From an uncultured Collinsella sp. (GTDB taxonomy: Bacteria; Actinomycetota; Coriobacteriia; Coriobacteriales; Coriobacteriaceae), in contig CAAFMM010000070.1 of the NCBI GenBank assembly GCA_900764025.1, positions 1-11,973 on the forward strand: 11,973 bases of DNA. Reading direction: 5' to 3'. A program made the position numbers and the translations under genes. The notes beneath the pieces are model-generated. The model worked only from the letters and a program-made list of their open reading frames with translations, did no database searches and was not told where the DNA came from. Shown one piece after another: positions 1-5,186 of this stretch. Positions within the stretch are counted from its first letter, which is position 1; each line of letters begins with the position of its first letter.

Positions 1-246
1 AATCACGAGGTTGACGGTGGGGATGGACTCCAAAAGATGTGCCAAGCGGTCAATCGTACGCGAATCCTGAGAAGTTCCCTCCTGCAACGCGTAGGTCTTT
101 TCGATCGACGCCTCGTCGATGGCATCGCCGGCATGACGGCCAAAGCAGAGGCCTCGACCGATGACGATGAGCTCGGAGCCATCGTCCGAAGTGACCATTG
201 CGACGTTGTTGTTAAAAACTCGCTTGATAACCACGGTACCCACCAT
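1..246 (-). CDS. BglG/LicT-family transcription antiterminator, N-terminal part (runs off window)
   Basis: Only the first 82 codons are present; the frame stays open to the left edge. The product begins MVGTVVIKRVFNNNVAMV and continues through IVIGRGLCFGRHAGD and IDEASIEKTYAL. This is the CAT RNA-binding domain of the BglG/SacY/LicT family (the NNNV and GRGxxF stretches are diagnostic). Such proteins bind a ribonucleic antiterminator hairpin in sugar-operon leaders and are controlled by PTS phosphorylation of two PRD domains, which would lie outside the window. The ATG at 246 lies 6 bases after the EIIA stop codon, so the two genes are probably co-transcribed. No strong ribosome site precedes it. 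A GTG at 234, giving MVIKRVFNNN, fits the usual family start better and is a real alternative. The regulated operon is not visible here. Confidence 0.88.
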   Translation of the reverse strand, partial: MVGTVVIKRVFNNNVAMVTSDDGSELIVIGRGLCFGRHAGDAIDEASIEKTYALQEGTSQDSRTIDRLAHLLESIPTVNLVI

Positions 247-252
247 AAGAAT

Positions 253-765
253 TTACTCGGAAAGCCAGACGACAGGCTCTTTAACAGCAACAGGGCCGGA
301 AGCATGCTCACGAAGAGTCGAGTTCTCCGAACGCTCGCACACGATAACGAAGACCGTGGGATCGAAGCCGGCAGCGCGAACCGCGTCGAAATCGACCTCG
401 ACGAGGGGCTGGCCCGCGTCGACATGGTCACCCTGGGCAACAAGCGCATGGAAGCCCTTGCCCTCAAGCTTAACAGTGTCGATTCCGATGTGCAGCATCA
501 CCTGAGCAGAGCTGTCGTCGGACATGATGCCCAGCGCGTGCTCAGTCGGAAACAGCGCCGCAACGGTACCGGAAACAGGAGCGCACACCGTTCCCTCTTG
601 GGGAACCACGGCAACGCCATCGCCCACTGCACGACTGCTAAAAGCGGGGTCATTGGTATTTTCTAGATTAACAAGCTCGCCGGAAACAGGGGCGAGAATC
701 TCGAACTCGGAAGTCGCAGTCGCCTGCTTGTCCGAGCCACCCATAAGGCGAGAAAAGAAACCCAT
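253..765 (-). CDS. crr: PTS system glucose-type EIIA component (crr-like)
   Basis: A 170-residue single-domain protein, the usual size of EIIA-Glc. It carries the family motifs APVSGELVNL (about 25-34), TEHALGI with His76, and MLHIGIDTVKLEGKGF with His92. By family knowledge His92 is the phosphorylated residue that receives phosphate from HPr, and His76 is its partner in the active site. It passes phosphate to a sugar EIIB/EIIC that is not in this window. In firmicutes-type systems such EIIA proteins can also signal to regulators. I chose the ATG at 765 because AAGGGA lies nine bases upstream; the frame is open to 828, but those codons have no ribosome site and do not match the family. The LicT-type antiterminator follows 6 bases after the stop, suggesting a sugar-uptake regulatory unit. 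The substrate could be glucose, a beta-glucoside or another sugar. Confidence 0.93.
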   Translation of the reverse strand: MGFFSRLMGGSDKQATATSEFEILAPVSGELVNLENTNDPAFSSRAVGDGVAVVPQEGTVCAPVSGTVAALFPTEHALGIMSDDSSAQVMLHIGIDTVKLEGKGFHALVAQGDHVDAGQPLVEVDFDAVRAAGFDPTVFVIVCERSENSTLREHASGPVAVKEPVVWLSE

Positions 766-791
766 GGTGGCATGTCCCTTCATAAATATAG

Positions 792-878
792 CCCAACCAA
801 AATCAACCGAATGCATCCATAGAGACACACCCGTTCAAAGACTTTGGTTAGGCCCACGTCCGAGGGGACTCGGTAACC
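792..878 (-). promoter_or_regulatory. Structured leader of the EIIA gene with two mutually exclusive pairings
   Basis: In the minus-strand transcript, GGUUA (878-874) pairs with UAACC (850-846) around a CCGAG-UCCC-CUCGG hairpin (873-860), leaving a nine-base bulge. The same 3' segment, CCUAACCAAA (852-843), can instead pair over ten bases (nine Watson-Crick, one G-U) with UUUGGUUGGG (801-792), just upstream of the EIIA ribosome site. Alternative pairing of this kind is typical of attenuators. The 33-nt hairpin is about the size of a LicT-type antiterminator target but does not match that consensus well. No oligo-U terminator is seen. Confidence 0.35.
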
Positions 879-903
879 TTCCGCATTTCTTTTTACGGGG
901 GTT

Positions 904-931
904 ATTGTAGACAAGCCCAAAGCCGGAACAA
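904..931 (-). promoter_or_regulatory. Probable sigma-A-type promoter of the EIIA-antiterminator unit
   Basis: On the minus strand TTGTTC (926-931) and TACAAT (904-909) are separated by 16 bp. This is a fair match to -35 and -10 consensus (TACAAT is 5 of 6). Transcription would start near 897, leaving a leader of about 130 nt before the EIIA start codon. Confidence 0.55.
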
Positions 932-946
932 TCATTATGACCGGCG

Positions 947-977
947 AACGGTATTTTTTCTTCGATAAACGGTATTT
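947..977. promoter_or_regulatory. Pair of 10-bp direct repeats upstream of the EIIA promoter
   Basis: AACGGTATTT occurs at 947-956 and again at 968-977, exactly 21 bp apart (two helical turns). Both copies lie just upstream of the predicted -35 box at 926-931. The position and phasing suit an activator binding two adjacent sites on one face of the DNA. No regulator is identified; this is inference from position. Confidence 0.4.
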
Positions 978-1002
978 AGGCGACACTTAGGGACGATCCT
1001 TG

Positions 1003-1150
1003 TTTGGTGCAAAGGGGTCAGGTTACTTTGCACCAATCATGAGTTGCGGTGAAATAGGGACTGAAAAGCCGCTCAAAAGGCCAAAACAGTCCGTATTCCA
1101 CCGCAACTTAAGGACATTGGTGCAAAGTAACCTGACCCCTTTGCACCAAA
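1003..1150. repeat. 148-bp nested inverted-repeat element
   Basis: The outer arms 1003-1037 and 1116-1150 are perfect 35-bp inverted repeats. Each arm is itself a hairpin: TTGGTGCAAAG and CTTTGCACCAA flank an 11-nt centre containing GGTCAGG. Inside lies a second inverted repeat (1042-1063 and 1087-1108). A related half-motif, TGGTGCAnAnTAACCTGnCCCC, recurs at 10950-10971. There is no coding capacity. The look is that of a REP/BIME-like or MITE-like element; the mobilising enzyme, if any, is not in the window. Confidence 0.75.
1042..1108. repeat. Hairpin repeat, family AGTTGCGGTG, copy 1
   Basis: Arms of 22 bp (1042-1063 and 1087-1108) match at 20 of 22 positions around a 23-nt loop containing GCCGC and GGCC. 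A perfect copy of the same family lies at 10498-10564. Here it sits inside the larger 1003-1150 element. Confidence 0.75.
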
Positions 1151-1182
1151 AAGGGCCCCGAGCGTAGTTGCTCGGGGCCCTT
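1148..1182 (-). terminator. Rho-independent terminator of the DEAD-box helicase gene
   Basis: A perfect 13-bp GC-rich stem (1151-1163 with 1170-1182, six-base loop) is followed on the minus strand by TTTTT (1152-1148). It lies 33 bases past the helicase stop codon. Its U-tract overlaps the end of the neighbouring nested repeat. Confidence 0.85.
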
Positions 1183-1214
1183 AGTTCGCCTCGCTCTAGC
1201 GTGCGACGCGTATG

Positions 1215-3464
1215 TTACTTGCGCTTGCCGCCGCCGTCACCGGGGCGACGGGAGCTGCCGCCGCGCTTGCCGCCACGGCTGTTGCCATAGCTGCCACGGT
1301 TATCGCGACCGCCGGCACGGCCGCCACGGGAGCCGACCTGGTTGCCGCCGCGACCACCACGGTAGCCGCCGCGACGCTCTTCGCGGGTATCGTCGTAGTT
1401 GCGCCAGTCATCGCGACGATCGCGGCTGGCACGCGGGTCACGACGATCGCGCGACTCGTTAGAACGACCAGCGCCGCCGCGGCCGCCATTGCCGCGAGCA
1501 CCCTCGCGACGCTCGCCGCCGCGGCTACCGCGCTCTTCAAAGCGCTTGCCGCCACGGGACTCACCGCCACGGGCAGCACGCTCACCACGACCCTCGCCGC
1601 CGCGACGCTCATCACGGCCGCCGCGCTCGTCATCGCGACCGGAACGACGACGGTCGCCCGCACCACGCTTGCCGCCACGCGAGCCACGACCCTCGTCCTC
1701 GCGCTCGACACGACGACGGCCGCCGCGGTCCTCGTCCTCGCGGCGACGGCGATGCGCCTCGCCCTGGAACTGCTTGGCACGGCGCTCGGCACGGTTGCCG
1801 CGCGGCGCCTGCTCGGCGGCAGCAGCACCGCCGCGCTCCTCGGCAGCCACCTCGCGGGCCACGCTCTCCACAGCCTCGTCCACGCGAGCCTGAACGCCCT
1901 CGCGCACGCGGGTCTTGCCGCCGCGCTTGGGACGGCTCGGACGCTCGCCGTCGCCGCGACGCTCGTCGCGACCACGGTTGGAACGACCGGCCACATCGCC
2001 GTAGTCATCGCCGTTGCGCTTGCCGTCGCGACGCGCCTGCTCAAGCTTCTTCTTGCTCTTGGACTTGCCGCGCTTGGTCTTCTTCTTCACCTTAAAGGCA
2101 GCAGGATCGCGCTCGGGGTCAACGGCGGGCGGGTTGGGACCCACGTGCAGGTCGCCGGCTTCGTAAATATCGGCCGTCTTGTCCATGAGCTTCTCGATCT
2201 CGTAGAACTCATCAACGTCCTGCTCGGTCACAAACGTAATGGCCCAGCCCAGCTCGCCGGCGCGGCCCGTACGGCCAATGCGGTGGATGTAGTCGGTCGG
2301 CTCGGCTGGCACGTCAAAGTTCACGACGTAGCGCACGTCGCTAATGTCGATGCCGCGGGCGAGCACGTCGGTTGCCACCAACACGTCGACGGTACCGTCG
2401 CGGAAGGCCGAAAGGGCACGCTCGCGCTGGGCCTGGCTGCGGTTGCCGTGAATCGCGGCGGCCTTGATGCCCTTACGCTCCAGACGACGGCAGCAGCTGT
2501 CGGCGCGATGCTTGGTGCGCATAAAGACAATGGTGCGCTCCGGGCCCTCCTTCTTGAGAAACTCGGGCAACAGGTTGTTCTTTGCCTCAATGGACACCGG
2601 GAACACAAACTGGTCGACGGTGTCGGCGGTCGACGTGGCGGGCGCGATCTCCACGCGGGCCGGGTCGCTCACCAGATCAGTGATCTCGCCCACGGCCTCC
2701 TCGTCGAGCGTCGCCGAGAACAGCAGCGTCTGGCGCTCGGCCGGCGTCTCGCGCACAATGCGGCGGACGGCGGGCAAAAAGCCCATGTCGAGCATGCGAT
2801 CGGCCTCGTCGAGCACCAGCACCTTAACCTCGTCCAGGTGGCAGGCACCCTGCTCGATCAGATCGACCAGACGGCCCGGCGTGGCGACCAGGATATCGCA
2901 GCCGTACTTGAGTGCCGCGGTCTGCGGCTTGTAGCTCACGCCGCCCACGACGGTCACGGCAACGTGGCCCGTGACGTCGGCGATTTTGCTCGCGACCTCG
3001 TCGATCTGCTGGGCAAGCTCGCGCGTGGGGGTGATGACGAGCATCACGGGGCCACGGCCGTTGCCCTCGGGCTTTTTAGCACCGCGACGGCGGTTGCGGC
3101 CGCCGCGCTCACGCACGGGCTTGGTCGGAGCGATGTGCTCCAGGCTGTTCATGGTCGGGAGCAAAAAGGCGGCCGTCTTGCCGGTGCCGGTCTGAGCGGC
3201 GGCAAGCAGGTCGCGGCCTTCGAGCACCACAGGGATCGAGCCGGCCTGCACGGGCGTCGGCGCCGTGTAGCCCAGATTCTCGATGGCACGAAGCATCTCA
3301 TCCGAAAGTCCCAGCTCGTCAAAGGCGGGCAGGTTCTCGGTCGCGGACTCGACGGTCTCGGCGGCGCTGGCCTCGTCGGCAGCACCGAAGGCAGCCTGGG
3401 TCATGGCCTCGCGGGTCTCGTCCAGAATCTCGGCGTCCGTGACGTCAGATACAGAATTACGCAT
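1215..3464 (-). CDS. DEAD-box ATP-dependent RNA helicase with RGG-rich C-terminal tail
   Basis: A 749-residue superfamily 2 helicase that unwinds short RNA duplexes in ribosome assembly or mRNA turnover. Motifs in order: Q motif around GYTAPTPVQ (65-73), AQTGTGKT (90-97), PTREL (146-150), TPGRL (195-199), DEAD (219-222), SAT (250-252), ARGID (369-373) and HRIGRTGR (394-401). All catalytic motifs are intact. A basic insert of about 29 residues (111-139, rich in Arg and Gly) lies between motifs I and Ia. From about residue 460 the chain becomes Lys-rich and then a roughly 280-residue low-complexity Arg/Gly/Glu/Asp tail with more than a dozen RGG triplets, a likely RNA-binding disordered region. 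I chose the ATG at 3464 because AAGGAA lies nine bases upstream; codons up to 3500 are open but have no such site. It is monocistronic, with a terminator at 1148-1182. It could be of CsdA/DeaD or RhlE type; the motifs alone do not decide. Confidence 0.95.
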   Translation of the reverse strand: MRNSVSDVTDAEILDETREAMTQAAFGAADEASAAETVESATENLPAFDELGLSDEMLRAIENLGYTAPTPVQAGSIPVVLEGRDLLAAAQTGTGKTAAFLLPTMNSLEHIAPTKPVRERGGRNRRRGAKKPEGNGRGPVMLVITPTRELAQQIDEVASKIADVTGHVAVTVVGGVSYKPQTAALKYGCDILVATPGRLVDLIEQGACHLDEVKVLVLDEADRMLDMGFLPAVRRIVRETPAERQTLLFSATLDEEAVGEITDLVSDPARVEIAPATSTADTVDQFVFPVSIEAKNNLLPEFLKKEGPERTIVFMRTKHRADSCCRRLERKGIKAAAIHGNRSQAQRERALSAFRDGTVDVLVATDVLARGIDISDVRYVVNFDVPAEPTDYIHRIGRTGRAGELGWAITFVTEQDVDEFYEIEKLMDKTADIYEAGDLHVGPNPPAVDPERDPAAFKVKKKTKRGKSKSKKKLEQARRDGKRNGDDYGDVAGRSNRGRDERRGDGERPSRPKRGGKTRVREGVQARVDEAVESVAREVAAEERGGAAAAEQAPRGNRAERRAKQFQGEAHRRRREDEDRGGRRRVEREDEGRGSRGGKRGAGDRRRSGRDDERGGRDERRGGEGRGERAARGGESRGGKRFEERGSRGGERREGARGNGGRGGAGRSNESRDRRDPRASRDRRDDWRNYDDTREERRGGYRGGRGGNQVGSRGGRAGGRDNRGSYGNSRGGKRGGSSRRPGDGGGKRK

Positions 3465-3669
3465 ATGTTGTTGTTCCTTATCTGCACGCGCAATGGGCAC
3501 GGCATGCGGCCGCGCGGGCGTGCTTGGTAGTGCGCTAATACATACAAAAACAGGTGCGCACAGAGAGGACGTTGCTCAGCACGCTGGCGATCGCTTTGGC
3601 AGCCCTATCACGCGCCGTCCAGACGCAGCAGCTCTAAGCGATGGAGCAGATTCGCCGCCGGTTAGTATA
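3465..3669 (-). promoter_or_regulatory. Leader and possible -10 box of the helicase gene
   Basis: On the minus strand GGGTATACTAAC contains a good -10 hexamer, TATACT (3669-3664). No convincing -35 box lies 16-18 bp upstream. Used as a start, it would give a leader of about 190 nt. Long leaders are common for cold-shock DEAD-box helicase genes (family knowledge). The leader holds a dyad of GTGCGC and GCGCAC around a T-rich 20-nt segment (about 3531-3562). I see no gene in this stretch. Confidence 0.35.
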
Positions 3670-3735
3670 CCCGTGCTTCGCATGCCCCCACGTAAACCAC
3701 AGATGACGAGGCGGACGAGGTGGGCCCGGCTGATT

Positions 3736-3873
3736 GTCTCAATCTGTAACATCTACAGGGCGAATCTTCCTCTACGTGTTACAGATCGAGACAAACGGTC
3801 GACACGGTTCACAAGCGTCTCAATCTGTAACAATTACCGAGTAAAATCGGTCCTAATTGTTATAGATCAAGAC
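3736..3873. repeat. Array of two 57-bp hairpin repeat units (left array)
   Basis: Unit A is 3736-3792 and unit B is 3817-3873, 81 bp start to start with a 24-nt spacer. Each has a left arm close to GTCTCAATCTGTAACA, an interior of exactly 25 nt, and a right arm close to TGTTACAGATCGAGAC. The arms match at 15 of 16 (A) and 13 of 16 (B) positions. In B the pairing extends inward (ATTA with TAAT, then CCGA with TCGG). The same family forms the array at 7310-7607. There is no oligo-T tail and no coding sequence. The region lies between the divergent helicase and FHA genes. Confidence 0.85.
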
Positions 3874-3939
3874 AGAGGGGGATTTCCGTCCAGTCCAAAC
3901 CAAATCTCTCGGTCTTCCTGCAATTTCGAACATGTGGCC

Positions 3940-3945
3940 TATAAT
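3940..3945 (+). promoter_or_regulatory. Candidate -10 box for the FHA gene
   Basis: A consensus TATAAT lies 108 bp upstream of the FHA start codon. The upstream -35 is weak (CTGCAA at 3918-3923, 16-bp spacer). The stretch 3874-4052 is otherwise AT-richer than its surroundings and has no gene that I can see. Confidence 0.4.
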
Positions 3946-4052
3946 GTTGCTTTGGTTACGCTATATATTGCGCAGCCATTTAATACGTCGCCCACCGGGG
4001 GCCATTAATTCCTATCGCCATATTGGCTAGGAAGCAATCAAAGGAGGTATCC

Positions 4053-5015
4053 GTGGCAGCAGAGACGCCTTGCTCGGTCCTCTATAACGATATTCGCTCG
4101 TTCGGCGGTCTTAAACATCTCGAGATCGCCCGAATGCTCATCAATGGAAACTCTTATCTCGGCAGTACCCTGCTCGAGAAATGCTCTTCCAACCGCTCGT
4201 ATCTCACCCGTTACATCGTCCATCGCAAGCCTGACCAGTGCGCGCCCTCCATCTACAGCGACTTTACCGTCACCACGCTCAACCTTTCCTCGGCAATCTG
4301 CAGCAAGCTCGGCGGCGGCGAGTCCGCCTATCGGGCAATCGCCGAGCACTATCGCGGTCCGGCCGCCAACGAAATGATGTCGGCTCTCGCCAGCTACAAG
4401 CTGGACAGCCGCCTATATGCAAATGCCCTCAATCGCATCGACAACTTTGACGGCAATGCCGTGCGCGAAAAAAGCACGCTTTACCTTATGCTCTTTGTGG
4501 CAACGGGGGCGCTCGCCGATCCCGTTCAGGGCGTGGCCACCGTCGAGCGCTTTTGCAGCAGCAAGACGGGCGGGCACTTTGGCACCACCGAAACTACCGT
4601 CGGACGTGGCTTTATGAGCAGCCTGGAGCAGCCGCGCACTGTCGCCCCCAACCTCGGTCTGCTCAGAACCCATGCCGACAACTGCGCCGACATGCAAATC
4701 CATCCCCTCACACGCGATCCGCGCGGCACGGTAATTGGGTCCCTGCCCAAAACCTCGCCCAGCATCACCGATGTAGGCGTTGATGCATCGCGCGAGCATC
4801 TCCGCATTTGGCTCGAAGGCGGACGCTGGTACGCCCAGGGCCTTGGGTCGACCAACGGCACAGTGCTCGAATCGGGCGCGGGTGACGGCGATATTGTGAT
4901 TGAGCCGCCGCGCGACCAACGCGAGCCCGGCAAGATCTATCCCCCGGTGAAAATCGAAAACAGCGACAGGCTCCATCTGGGTCTCTACACGACATTCCTT
5001 GTCATTGTGGACTAG
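4053..5015 (+). CDS. FHA-domain protein with an unrecognised N-terminal region
   Basis: The product has 320 residues. The C-terminal part (about 213-320) is a forkhead-associated domain, a phosphothreonine-peptide reader: TVIGS at 226-230, SREH at 246-249, STNGT at 266-270, then a beta-rich end (HLGLYTTFLVIV). The Ser/His and Asn-Gly-Thr signatures are present, but the usual Arg after the first Gly (IGR) is replaced by Ser230. Residues 1-212 are largely helical-looking, contain several Cys, and match no family I recognise. I chose the GTG at 4053 because AAAGGAGG precedes it by about five bases; an in-frame TTG at 4023 lies before that site and is unlikely. The kinase gene follows on the same strand after a terminator, so the FHA domain probably reads phosphorylation by that kinase or acts in the same pathway (inference). 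Confidence 0.85.
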   Translation: MAAETPCSVLYNDIRSFGGLKHLEIARMLINGNSYLGSTLLEKCSSNRSYLTRYIVHRKPDQCAPSIYSDFTVTTLNLSSAICSKLGGGESAYRAIAEHYRGPAANEMMSALASYKLDSRLYANALNRIDNFDGNAVREKSTLYLMLFVATGALADPVQGVATVERFCSSKTGGHFGTTETTVGRGFMSSLEQPRTVAPNLGLLRTHADNCADMQIHPLTRDPRGTVIGSLPKTSPSITDVGVDASREHLRIWLEGGRWYAQGLGSTNGTVLESGAGDGDIVIEPPRDQREPGKIYPPVKIENSDRLHLGLYTTFLVIVD

Positions 5016-5016
5016 C

Positions 5017-5060
5017 ACGGACGGCGATCGAAAGACGGTCGCCGTCCGTCTTTCGTCTTC
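5017..5060 (+). terminator. Terminator after the FHA gene
   Basis: A perfect 11-bp stem, ACGGACGGCGA (5017-5027) with its complement (5039-5049), follows the stop codon by one base. It is followed by the pyrimidine-rich tail CTTTCGTCTTCT. The U-tract is interrupted, so read-through into the kinase gene is possible. Confidence 0.65.
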
Positions 5061-5103
5061 TACCTTCTGCGTCGTAAGCGACAATGCTCAGCGGCATGCG
5101 TGG

Positions 5104-5144
5104 GCAGTGCGGCTATCATGGTACTTTACCGATATCCGCACTGC
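5104..5144. repeat. Inverted repeat in the FHA-kinase gap
   Basis: GCAGTGCGG (5104-5112) is repeated inverted as CCGCACTGC (5136-5144), with a 23-nt centre that includes TATCAT (5114-5119), a possible -10 element. It lies 43 bp before the kinase start codon. It could be an operator over the kinase promoter or an mRNA leader hairpin; the sequence alone does not decide. Confidence 0.4.
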
Positions 5145-5186
5145 TAACGTATACGTGCGGCAACCCATGCCAGACAAAGGAACGCC

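Noticed and set aside
37..666. Plus-strand frame of 209 codons opposite EIIA and the antiterminator
   Set aside because: Both minus-strand genes show clear family motifs; this frame is their shadow.
846..878. Bulged hairpin as a definite LicT/BglG antiterminator target
   Set aside because: Size fits, but the conserved loop bases of known targets are missing and no overlapping terminator is seen; kept only as a structured leader.
1212..3530. Open frame of 772 codons on the plus strand across the whole helicase gene
   Set aside because: It is antisense to a clear DEAD-box helicase; its Ala/Thr/Leu-rich product has no motif and arises from GC-biased codon use.
3594..3601. GCGATCGC-type palindrome near the helicase leader as a special site
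   Set aside because: A single 8-bp palindrome is expected by chance at this GC content.
3283..4008. Plus-strand frame of 241 codons running from the helicase 5' end through the left repeat array
   Set aside because: Overlaps the helicase start, crosses hairpin repeats, and its product has no recognisable feature.
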